Both the position numbers and the translations under genes were made by a program. From the IMG/VR virus record IMGVR_UViG_3300020214_000876, positions 1-25,206 of that record: a stretch of DNA of 25,206 nucleotides; one strand, written 5' to 3'. Under the pieces are notes generated by a model. The model had not been told where the DNA came from, searched no databases, and worked only from the letters and a program-made list of their open reading frames with translations. Position 1 is the stretch's first letter, and each line of letters begins with the position of its first letter. This stretch comes from a virus. Shown piece after piece: positions 7,165-14,098 of this stretch.

Positions 7165-8196
7165 ATGAGTTTATTAGATAAACTAAAGAAAAATTCTACA
7201 ATCAAAGACACAGCAATTCTTTCTCGTTCGATTTTTTTCGAAGAAAAAGATATGGTTCAAACCAGCATTCCTGCTGTAAACATTGCTCTTTCTGGTGCTC
7301 TTGATGGTGGATTTACTCCTGGTCTTACAATGTGGGCTGGTCCAAGCAAACACTTCAAGACTGCCTTTAGTTTGATCATGGCTAAAGCATATCAGGATAA
7401 GTACCCTGAAGCAGTAATCCTTTTTTACGACTCTGAGTTCGGCACTCCACAGTCATATTTTCAAAACTTTGGTATTGATAAGGATCGCGTGGTTCATACT
7501 CCAGTTACAGACGTTGAACAATTAAAGTTCGACATCATGAATCAATTAACAAATATTGAACGTGGTGATCGTGTGATGCTTTTAATTGATTCTATCGGTA
7601 ATCTTGCTTCGAAGAAAGAAGTTGAAGATGCGATTGAACAAAAGTCTGTTGGTGATATGACTCGCGCCAAACAAATTAAATCACTGTTTCGCATGGTGAC
7701 ACCACACCTTACGTTAAAAGATATCCCGATGGTGGTCGTTAATCACACTTATATGGAAATTGGTATGTTTCCGAAAGCGATTGTCGGTGGCGGTACAGGA
7801 TCTTATTATTCTGCTGATAATATTTTTATCCTCGGTCGTCAGCAAGAAAAAGATGGTAGCGAATTAGTTGGATATTCTTACATTATTAATGTAGAGAAGT
7901 CTCGTTATGTTCGCGAGAAGTCAAAGATTCCAGTTACTGTTAAATTTGATGGCGGTATTTCTCGCTATAGCGGATTGCTCGACATGGCGCTCGAATCAGG
8001 TCATGTAACGAAACCTTCTAATGGTTGGTACTCTCGTGTAAATACAGAGACAGGTGAAGTAGAGACAAAGAAATGGCGTCTTGCTGATACTGATGTTCCT
8101 GAGTTTTGGAATAGTATTCTAGAAAATGATACATTTAAAGATTGGATCCGAGAAAATTATTCATTCGGTTCTGTTGTAGAATCTACAGAGGAATAA
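7165..8196 (+). CDS. uvsX: UvsX RecA-like recombinase
   Basis: ATP-dependent strand-exchange protein of the RecA/UvsX family, which in T4 drives recombination-dependent replication and repair. It has 343 residues (T4 UvsX 391). Walker A is GPSKHFKT (residues 59-66, K65/T66), the UvsX-type GPSKxFKS/T form rather than the GPESSGKT of bacterial RecA. Walker B ends at D142 (RVMLLIDSIGN). A later segment, VVVNHTYMEIGMFPKAIVGGGTGSYYSAD, matches the DNA-binding loop 2 region of UvsX. The gene has its own ribosome site and a candidate promoter (7110-7138), then is followed after 6 nt by a small gene and the gp41 helicase, the standard replication-recombination neighbourhood. Confidence 0.95.
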   Translation: MSLLDKLKKNSTIKDTAILSRSIFFEEKDMVQTSIPAVNIALSGALDGGFTPGLTMWAGPSKHFKTAFSLIMAKAYQDKYPEAVILFYDSEFGTPQSYFQNFGIDKDRVVHTPVTDVEQLKFDIMNQLTNIERGDRVMLLIDSIGNLASKKEVEDAIEQKSVGDMTRAKQIKSLFRMVTPHLTLKDIPMVVVNHTYMEIGMFPKAIVGGGTGSYYSADNIFILGRQQEKDGSELVGYSYIINVEKSRYVREKSKIPVTVKFDGGISRYSGLLDMALESGHVTKPSNGWYSRVNTETGEVETKKWRLADTDVPEFWNSILENDTFKDWIRENYSFGSVVESTEE

Positions 8197-8202
8197 CTAA
8201 AA

Positions 8203-8736
8203 ATGATTAGAGAACTTTTAGCAAAATTTCAATTTTGGAATGCTAAAAAATTAGAGCACGGTAAACATTATGAGTTCTTTTTAAATCTTTCTAATGAAGA
8301 AGCATTCTCAATTAAAATCTTAAAAGAATATCCTGGCGTAATTATTGAATTTATAAATGTGCACATGTCTTCTGAAACTGACGTTACCTTTGATCAACAA
8401 ATTATTGCGAATCCAAACCTTTGTAATGTTGAGTCGCAACGATTTAAAAACTTTACTGCTATGATTTTTCGTAGTATAATTAACAATGCCATAGGTGCCA
8501 TAGGCAATGAATTAAAGGATCATACAAATGAAAACAGAGACGCTGATTCTTTCCAACTTGATAAAGAACGAAGCATATATGAGGAAGTCTCTTCCGTTTC
8601 TAAAGAGCGAGTACCTAACCGAAAGCCACGAAAGAAAACTGTTCGAAGAGATAAAAAACTTCATTCTGAAGTACAACAACCTTCCACCGATAGCAGCGTT
8701 AAAGATCAATTTGAGGGAATCGACCAAACTGACTGA
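8203..8736 (+). CDS. Conserved phage hypothetical protein with C-terminus overprinted on helicase gene
   Basis: 177 residues. About 108 N-terminal residues (KKLEHGKHYEFFLNLS, EYPGVIIEFINVHM, FKNFTAMIFRSIINNAIG) look like a compact folded domain and, from memory, resemble a small protein found between uvsX and gp41 in cyanophage-type T4 relatives. From about residue 109 on, the frame runs through the first 209 nt of the helicase gene in another register. That tail is highly charged and basic (RKPRKKTVRRDKK), with the look of a disordered by-product. The function is unknown; a recombination or helicase accessory role is only suggested by position. Confidence 0.7.
   Translation: MIRELLAKFQFWNAKKLEHGKHYEFFLNLSNEEAFSIKILKEYPGVIIEFINVHMSSETDVTFDQQIIANPNLCNVESQRFKNFTAMIFRSIINNAIGAIGNELKDHTNENRDADSFQLDKERSIYEEVSSVSKERVPNRKPRKKTVRRDKKLHSEVQQPSTDSSVKDQFEGIDQTD
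8515..8519 (+). promoter_or_regulatory. Shine-Dalgarno of the gp41 helicase inside the upstream gene
   Basis: AAGGA eight bases before ATG 8528. It lies inside the upstream reading frame and supports starting the helicase at 8528, giving a complete N-terminal domain despite the 209-nt overlap. Confidence 0.55.
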
Positions 8737-9907
8737 AATTGAGTTAAATAAATCATTAGAGTTGCTTGACGAGGTTTCTAGTGACAAAGAGGAACAACAA
8801 CTCAGCTGGCTTCTTGATACAACGGAAAAGTTCTGTCAAGAAAAAGCGATTTACAATGCCATTATGGATTCCATTCAAATCCTGGATGGAAAAGACAAAA
8901 ACCGTGGCAAGGGAAGCATTCCTTCTTTGCTTTCTGATGCTTTGGGGGTTAGTTTCGATCCTCACATTGGTCATGATCTTTTGGATAGTTACGCTGATCG
9001 GTATGATTTTTATCATCGTATCGAAAAAAGAATACCATTTGATCTTGAATATTTCAACAAAATTACTAAGGGAGGATTGCCGCAAAAGACCCTTAACATT
9101 GCTCTTGCAGGTACTGGTGTCGGCAAGTCTCTTTTCATGTGCCATGTGGCTGCTGCTTGCTTAACACAAAACTATAATGTTCTGTACATTACTCTTGAGA
9201 TGAGTGAAGAGAAGATTGCAGAAAGAATTGACGCGAATCTGTTAAATGTTTCTCTTGAAGATCTTATGAACATGCCGAAAGACATGTATGAACGGCGAAT
9301 GAGTAAACTCAAAGCCAATGTAAAAGGTAAACTCATCATTAAAGAATATCCAACTGCTTCTGCTAACCCAGCGCATTTTCGTGCATTGATTAATGATCTT
9401 GCGCTCAAGAAGAACTTTCGTCCAGACATTATCTTTGTGGATTATCTAAATATATGCGCCTCTGCAAGAATTAAGGCTGGCGCAAATGTCAATTCGTACA
9501 CCTACATTAAAGCGATCGCTGAGGAACTTCGTGGTCTGGCGGTCGAAAACAATCTGCCGATTGTCTCCGCAACTCAAACAACACGTTCAGGGTTTTCGAA
9601 CTCAGATCCTGGTCTGGAAGATACTTCAGAGTCTTTCGGTCTTCCTGCTACTGCTGATCTTATGTTTGCATTGGTAAGTAACGAAGAACTGCAAAAAGTA
9701 AATCAAATGCTTGTGAAGCAATTGAAAAATCGTTACAATGATCCAAACTTGCATAAGCGATTTACAATCGGCGTTGATCGAGCCAAGATGAGACTATATG
9801 ATCTAGAACAGAAAGCACAAGATTCGATTCTACAAGAAACAGAATCAAAACCTGTATTTGATCGAAGTAAAAAAACTACTGATAAATTTAAAAATTTAAA
9901 GGTATGA
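8528..9907 (+). CDS. 41: Replicative DNA helicase, DnaB/T4 gp41 type
   Basis: 459 residues, close to T4 gp41 (475). An N-terminal helical domain (residues 1-130, with TESHERKLFEEIKNF) is followed by a RecA-like DnaB helicase core. Walker A is GTGVGKS (195-201). The next strand and helix, VLYITLEMSEEKIAERI, is the hallmark of DnaB-type helicases. Walker B ends at D305 (DIIFVDYLNI), followed by PIVSATQTTRSG, the sensor-like QTxR segment. It would form a hexameric 5'-3' helicase at the fork together with primase and the polymerase at 4585. It overlaps the previous gene by 209 nt and the next by 4 nt (ATGA). Confidence 0.95.
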   Translation: MKTETLILSNLIKNEAYMRKSLPFLKSEYLTESHERKLFEEIKNFILKYNNLPPIAALKINLRESTKLTEIELNKSLELLDEVSSDKEEQQLSWLLDTTEKFCQEKAIYNAIMDSIQILDGKDKNRGKGSIPSLLSDALGVSFDPHIGHDLLDSYADRYDFYHRIEKRIPFDLEYFNKITKGGLPQKTLNIALAGTGVGKSLFMCHVAAACLTQNYNVLYITLEMSEEKIAERIDANLLNVSLEDLMNMPKDMYERRMSKLKANVKGKLIIKEYPTASANPAHFRALINDLALKKNFRPDIIFVDYLNICASARIKAGANVNSYTYIKAIAEELRGLAVENNLPIVSATQTTRSGFSNSDPGLEDTSESFGLPATADLMFALVSNEELQKVNQMLVKQLKNRYNDPNLHKRFTIGVDRAKMRLYDLEQKAQDSILQETESKPVFDRSKKTTDKFKNLKV

Positions 9908-10536
9908 AACTAGAAAAAATACAAAAAAATGTGAATAAACTAATTCCGACATGGATCGGAGAGAAACATATTCCCTCTTTGATTCGTAATTTAAATAAAC
10001 TCTTTAAAAAATCAATCGTATCTTTTTGTTCTGATAGATTCGAAGGCGAATACTATGCGAATCATTCTGTCATTATTTCGGGTCATTATTGCCCAAGAAT
10101 ACTCCCAGTAATTCCTGAAAATATATTGATCACTCTTTCTTTTCCAAAGAATCAAAAGAAAGCCATTATAACTCAAGAAGGTGCAGACAATTTAGCAATT
10201 AAGATTATTCGCGCCATTCATCACGAGTATCGCCACAAGCATCAACAAAAAGGTCGTGGGTATGTAAATACAAAACAATATCATACCAAGAAAGGTGAAC
10301 GCAATAGATTAAAATTGCATTATTATGGCAATCCTGATGAATTAGACGCTCATGCATACGAAACACAGGCTGAGAAACTAGATATAAATAAATTACGAAA
10401 GGCACATAGAATTGGATGGAAAGAATCAGAAGCCATCTTTATGTATCGTCTGCACTTTCGAAAAAGTGATCCCAGAATTTGGAAACGGTTCTTAAAGAAA
10501 GTATACAAAAATGCAAAACATATCGGGACAAACTAA
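9904..10536 (+). CDS. HExxH-motif protein, predicted zinc metallopeptidase-like
   Basis: 210 residues, very basic. A helix-like segment NLAIKIIRAIHHEYRHKHQ carries H107-E108-x-x-H111, the zinc-binding signature of gluzincin-type peptidases. Downstream, NPDELDAHAYE offers E146 and E153 as a third ligand; the spacing of about 40 residues and the PDElDAhA wording recall small phage and bacterial HExxH proteins of unknown substrate. No signal peptide is present, so it should act in the cytoplasm. It starts within the helicase stop (ATGA) and its 3' end overlaps the following gene by 26 nt. An exact late-type box, TATAAATA, lies inside it at 10383-10390. Enzymatic activity is inferred from the motif only. 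Confidence 0.72.
   Translation: MKLEKIQKNVNKLIPTWIGEKHIPSLIRNLNKLFKKSIVSFCSDRFEGEYYANHSVIISGHYCPRILPVIPENILITLSFPKNQKKAIITQEGADNLAIKIIRAIHHEYRHKHQQKGRGYVNTKQYHTKKGERNRLKLHYYGNPDELDAHAYETQAEKLDINKLRKAHRIGWKESEAIFMYRLHFRKSDPRIWKRFLKKVYKNAKHIGTN
10383..10390 (+). promoter_or_regulatory. Possible T4-type late promoter box inside a gene
   Basis: An exact TATAAATA, the T4 late promoter sequence recognised by gp55-RNA polymerase with gp33/gp45. It lies 120 bases upstream of ATG 10511 and within the HExxH gene, so it could give extra late expression of the downstream genes. In such AT-rich coding sequence one exact match is not strong evidence. Confidence 0.25.
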
Positions 10537-11425
10537 CGAACGAAATTTGGTGAATGCAATTAAAAAGTATGCACCATTTGAGATTACATTGAGCGGCAAA
10601 AAATATAAAATTACAAGCGCACGACAATTAGGTGGTAGAAATCCAGAACCAAAAGCCGACATTGCTCTTATCACAAAAGATAAAACTGAAATTGGAATCA
10701 GTATGAAGAAACCAAATTTCGGATTCTTCGAAAGTTGGATGAATGAAGAAAAAACATATAAAATGCTTGTGTCAGTTGGAATGGAACCAAAACAAGCAAA
10801 AGAAATTGTTAAAGGCTTAAAAGATAAAGCGGCAGAAATGTCTCAATCTCGTGCATTTAAGAATGAAGTGATGAATGAATACAATGCTATGATTGAATTG
10901 GTGGGTAAGGGTAGCAAAATTGATTCGATTGCCAGAAAAAATAATAAGTTTGTTGTTGAAAACTTTAGTGTCACAGGAGAAGTCAAGAGTGATATTGTAA
11001 ATAAGTTACTTAAAGATAAACAAAAAAGATTTGGAACGGCATCGATCTCATCTTCATTTAAAGTAGAAAATATATACATACCTTTGAATGAGTTGCTTGG
11101 TAGAAATTATGAGAAATTTTTGCAAAATGTTATTGGTGGTGGAATCGATAATCCAGTCAAAGCTGAATATGTAATTGTTGGCACTATTAGTTCAGTAATT
11201 AAAGAAAAAGATTTAATTTCATTACTTCAGAGCGCCAAAACAATAAAAGAGGTTGTGAAAGAGTATTCAAATGATCCTAATGTAAATTTAAAATTTAGAT
11301 TAAGACCTATTACTGCAACTCGAGCAGCATATTCTACTACGAATGCTGGTAAGTATAGAAAGGGTGCAGAGTTCTATTTCGACGAAAAAATTGGAGTGAG
11401 TTGGACTGTTCATGTAGCGAATTGA
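10511..11425 (+). CDS. Phage protein, probable PD-(D/E)XK nuclease fold
   Basis: 304 residues. The N-terminal part shows the order expected for a PD-(D/E)XK nuclease: a helix with an acidic residue (E10, NERNLVNAIKKY), then a strand with D50 (PEPKADIALI), then a strand ending in S64-M-K66-K67 (IGISMKKP), where Ser stands in the usual Glu/Asp position, as in phage families with an SLK motif. The remaining 230 residues are mixed helix and strand with no motif I recognise, ending in KIGVSWTVHVAN. It starts 26 nt inside the preceding gene and is followed after 7 nt by rmlB. It could cleave DNA or act in recombination; the fold assignment is inferred from sparse motifs. Confidence 0.6.
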   Translation: MQNISGQTNERNLVNAIKKYAPFEITLSGKKYKITSARQLGGRNPEPKADIALITKDKTEIGISMKKPNFGFFESWMNEEKTYKMLVSVGMEPKQAKEIVKGLKDKAAEMSQSRAFKNEVMNEYNAMIELVGKGSKIDSIARKNNKFVVENFSVTGEVKSDIVNKLLKDKQKRFGTASISSSFKVENIYIPLNELLGRNYEKFLQNVIGGGIDNPVKAEYVIVGTISSVIKEKDLISLLQSAKTIKEVVKEYSNDPNVNLKFRLRPITATRAAYSTTNAGKYRKGAEFYFDEKIGVSWTVHVAN

Positions 11426-11432
11426 GGTTTTT

Positions 11433-12380
11433 ATGACTACATTTGTGACTGGTGGTTTGGGATTTATCGGATCTAATTTTGTATTCGCCCACTTAAAAAA
11501 ATATCCCGCTGATACTGTCGTTATCATCGACAATTATTCATACGCTGCTGATGAAAAGAATATCTATGGTCTTTTTGAAGATTATAGAGTCATTGTCAAG
11601 CGTTGCGACATTCGAAATCTTGTTTTACTCGATCAACTTTATCATGACTATGAACCAGAAATTACTTTTCATTTTGCGGCTGAGTCTCATGTTGACAATT
11701 CTATTGCTGGTGACGATCACTTCCTCAGCACTAATATTAATGGCACTCACAACATTCTAAAGTGTATTCGCAAACATAACGGCAAATTAGTTCATGTTTC
11801 GACTGACGAAGTTTATGGATCACTCTCTCATGATGATCCACCTTTTACCGAAAAAACTCCATACGATCCACGCAATCCATACTCTGCATCTAAAGCAGCG
11901 AGTGATCATCTTGTTCGTGCCTATGTGAATACACATGGCATTGATGCAGTCGTAACTAATTGTTCGAATAACTACGGTCCTCGACAGCATAAAGAAAAAT
12001 TTATTCCAACCATAATTCGAAATATTCAAATGAATACACCAGTTCCAGTATATGGAAATGGTCAAAATATTCGCGACTGGTTGTTTGTTGAAGATCATTG
12101 TGATGCATTGTTAACAATTGGTGAAAACTTTAAATCGGGTGAGCGTTATAATATTGGTGGCGGTCATGAGATGAGTAATCTTGATATGGTTACTTTGATT
12201 CTTGACATTATAGGAAAACCAGTTCATATGTATCAAAACTGGATTAATTTTGTAACAGACCGTAAAGGTCATGATTTTAGATACGCAATGAATTCGTCAA
12301 AACTTGAACGAGAACTCGGATGGAAAGCAAAAACTAACATCACAGAGGGACTTCGTAAAACATTGGAGTGGTACAAATGA
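11433..12380 (+). CDS. rmlB: dTDP-glucose 4,6-dehydratase (RmlB-like)
   Basis: Extended short-chain dehydrogenase that converts dTDP-glucose to dTDP-4-keto-6-deoxyglucose with bound NAD. The N-terminal dinucleotide motif is GGLGFIG (residues 7-13). The dehydratase signature STDEVYG contains T124-D125-E126, and the catalytic Tyr/Lys pair is Y150 and K154 (NPYSASKAASDH). Further family blocks are NCSNNYGPRQHKEKFIP and GNGQNIRDWLFVEDHC, typical of RmlB. At 315 residues it is slightly short, but all active-site elements are present. GAGG at 11424-11427 serves as ribosome site. The gene is joined to rmlA by an ATGA overlap, so the two successive steps of the pathway are made together. Confidence 0.94.
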   Translation: MTTFVTGGLGFIGSNFVFAHLKKYPADTVVIIDNYSYAADEKNIYGLFEDYRVIVKRCDIRNLVLLDQLYHDYEPEITFHFAAESHVDNSIAGDDHFLSTNINGTHNILKCIRKHNGKLVHVSTDEVYGSLSHDDPPFTEKTPYDPRNPYSASKAASDHLVRAYVNTHGIDAVVTNCSNNYGPRQHKEKFIPTIIRNIQMNTPVPVYGNGQNIRDWLFVEDHCDALLTIGENFKSGERYNIGGGHEMSNLDMVTLILDIIGKPVHMYQNWINFVTDRKGHDFRYAMNSSKLERELGWKAKTNITEGLRKTLEWYK

Positions 12381-13252
12381 GAAAAGGAATTATATTATCT
12401 GGTGGATTAGGTACACGTTTATATCCATGCACTGAGGTTATATCTAAACAATTGCTTCCTGTTTATGATAAGCCTCTCGTCTATTATCCATTATCTACAC
12501 TAATGATGGCTAGTATTCGTGACATTATGATTATTAATTCTCCGAATGACAGCGATCAGTTTCAGAGATTATTGGGGAATGGTTCACAGTATGGATTAAA
12601 CATTACATATTCTGTACAACATGAACCGAAAGGTATCGCTGAGTGTTTTCGTATCGCAGATAAATGGATTGGCAAGAGTGATGTTGCGTTAATTCTTGGC
12701 GATAACATTTTTTATGGTAACGATTTAATTAATCGATTTAATTATGCAAACTGGAATAGAAATGGATGCACGCTCTTCGCGTATCATGTAAATGATCCTG
12801 AGCGTTTCGGTGTCATTGAATTCGATAAAAATAATGATCCTATTGATGTTCATGAAAAGCCTGTAAATCCGCCAAGCAATTATGCAGTAACTGGTTTATA
12901 TTTTTATGATAATAAAGTTGTCGATTATTCGTATGCGATCAAACCTTCTGCTCGTGGTGAATTAGAAATTACTGATATTAATAAAATGTTTATTAAAAAT
13001 AGTGATTGCAAAATTGAGTTTTTAAATCGTGGTGTTGCTTGGATTGATACAGGCACATTCGATTCACTTTCTGAAGCGTCAATATTCGTTGGATCAGTTC
13101 AGCGGAGAACTGGTACGATGATTGCATGCCCAGAAGAAATTGCTTACAAGAATGCTTGGATTACAAAAAATCAAGTTGAGGTGCAAGCAAGTAAATATGC
13201 TAAGTCGGATTATGGTAAGTATTTGTCAAGAATTTTACAAACGAGGATATAA
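12377..13252 (+). CDS. rmlA: Glucose-1-phosphate thymidylyltransferase (RmlA-like)
   Basis: Makes dTDP-glucose from glucose-1-phosphate and dTTP, the entry step of dTDP-deoxysugar synthesis. The signature is GGLGTRLYP (residues 9-17), followed by SKQLLPVYDKPLVYYPL, QHEPKGIAECF and LILGDNIFYG with the metal-binding Asp; NRGVAWIDTGTFDSL is also typical. Its 291 residues equal the usual family length when starting at ATG 12377, preceded by GGAG at 12365-12368. A GTG at 12368 would add three residues but lies upstream of the good spacing. The start overlaps the rmlB stop (ATGA). In a T4-like phage using host glucose-1-phosphate, this would divert dTTP to sugar activation. Confidence 0.94.
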   Translation: MRKGIILSGGLGTRLYPCTEVISKQLLPVYDKPLVYYPLSTLMMASIRDIMIINSPNDSDQFQRLLGNGSQYGLNITYSVQHEPKGIAECFRIADKWIGKSDVALILGDNIFYGNDLINRFNYANWNRNGCTLFAYHVNDPERFGVIEFDKNNDPIDVHEKPVNPPSNYAVTGLYFYDNKVVDYSYAIKPSARGELEITDINKMFIKNSDCKIEFLNRGVAWIDTGTFDSLSEASIFVGSVQRRTGTMIACPEEIAYKNAWITKNQVEVQASKYAKSDYGKYLSRILQTRI

Positions 13253-13254
13253 TT

Positions 13255-14058
13255 ATGCATTTTCTAGTAGTTGGTCGAGGTTGGACAGGTAAAAAGGTAT
13301 TCAACGAACTTCTTAGTCGTGGGAATGTGGTTACTTTCTCCTCTCATGAGGAAGCGATTACAACGATTGAGGACAATTCGTTCGATTGGGTTGTGAACTG
13401 CGCTGGTAAAACAGGATTCCCGAATGTTGATGCATGTGAACAAGACAAGAGGGGTACTGTCGAGGCGAATGCTGTTTTCCCAGCATTGTTAGCGGATGCA
13501 TGTGAGAAAAAAATCTCTACTCGCCTAGCGCATTTCTCCAGTGGGTGCATTTATATGGGCGATATTCACGATGTAAATGCAGCACCAAACTATTTTGGTA
13601 GCATTTATTCCGTATCAAAGGGTGTATCAGATCTATACTTGGGCGACAAAGCACAGGTTTATCGCATTCGTATGCCATTTACTGGGATTAATGAGTCTAA
13701 AAATTATCTCACAAAGGTCTATAACTATGCTCGAAACGGTAAGTTAATCGACGCTGGTGAGAACTCATTAACAGACTTAAACGAGGCAGTAACTGTTGCC
13801 TGTAACCTTATGGAAGACGGCGAACCAAATGGATATTATAATCTTGTAAATAAAGGTTCGGTGAATATGCACGAACTTGCTGAGATTATGGGTATTCAAC
13901 CGCAATGGTTTACGCCAGAAGAGTTTAAGGCTGCAACTGCCGCTGGACGTTCTACCTGCACCATTCCTGCATATGAAGGTATGTCGAATGTTAAGGACGC
14001 TCTATCGGACGCTATTCGTAACATGGATTGGCAAAGATACGCAATCGCAAACGAATAA
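13255..14058 (+). CDS. NAD(P)-dependent reductase/epimerase, RmlD-like
   Basis: 267-residue extended short-chain dehydrogenase. The N-terminus FLVVGRGWTGKKVFNEL is a Rossmann glycine motif in variant form (GRGWTGK). WVVNCAGKTGFPNVDACE and the later NAVFPALLADAC match the RmlD/epimerase layout. FSSGCIYMG provides the catalytic Ser region and Y118-SVS-K122 the Tyr/Lys pair. In the dTDP-rhamnose pathway RmlD reduces the 4-keto group after RmlC epimerises C3 and C5. No rmlC is seen here, so this enzyme may reduce the unepimerised 4-keto-6-deoxyglucose, giving a D-fucose- or quinovose-type product, unless host RmlC or a gene outside the window helps. It follows rmlA by 2 nt and has GAGG at 13243-13246. 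Confidence 0.82.
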   Translation: MHFLVVGRGWTGKKVFNELLSRGNVVTFSSHEEAITTIEDNSFDWVVNCAGKTGFPNVDACEQDKRGTVEANAVFPALLADACEKKISTRLAHFSSGCIYMGDIHDVNAAPNYFGSIYSVSKGVSDLYLGDKAQVYRIRMPFTGINESKNYLTKVYNYARNGKLIDAGENSLTDLNEAVTVACNLMEDGEPNGYYNLVNKGSVNMHELAEIMGIQPQWFTPEEFKAATAAGRSTCTIPAYEGMSNVKDALSDAIRNMDWQRYAIANE

Positions 14059-14062
14059 AATC

Positions 14063-14070
14063 ACTAAATA
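14063..14070 (+). promoter_or_regulatory. Late-promoter-like box before the internal-protein block
   Basis: ACTAAATA in the 40-nt gap between the reductase gene and the DUF6267-like gene matches six of eight bases of the T4 late box TATAAATA (motif CTAAATA). It is one of few such matches in non-coding sequence in this window and lies at the change from metabolic genes to putative virion-internal genes, 29 bases before the ATG. That is the right place for a late promoter with a short leader. Confidence 0.4.
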
Positions 14071-14080
14071 AGAGGTAATC

Positions 14081-14091
14081 CCACAGTGTGG
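14081..14091 (+). promoter_or_regulatory. Small inverted repeat touching the ribosome site
   Basis: CCACAGTGTGG is a perfect 11-base palindrome with a single central base; as RNA it could form a 4-bp stem (CCAC/GTGG) with a 3-base loop. Its last two bases are part of GGAG (14090-14093), the Shine-Dalgarno for ATG 14099. It might mildly restrain translation or be a protein-binding site. The stem is short, so this is weak. Confidence 0.3.
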
Positions 14092-14098
14092 AGAGATA

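Noticed and set aside
8766-9164. 132-codon plus-strand open frame inside the helicase gene
   Set aside because: It lies in another frame of a clearly coding region that includes the Walker A motif, is low in complexity and shows no domain; a shadow frame.
9445-9453. CTAAATA-type boxes inside coding sequence (also near 15557 and 17858)
   Set aside because: They are within genes, not near a gene start with the right spacing, and expected by chance at this base composition.
12368-12376. GTG at 12368 as the start of the thymidylyltransferase
   Set aside because: The ATG at 12377 gives the family-typical N-terminus and length, an ATGA overlap with the upstream stop and a well spaced GGAG.
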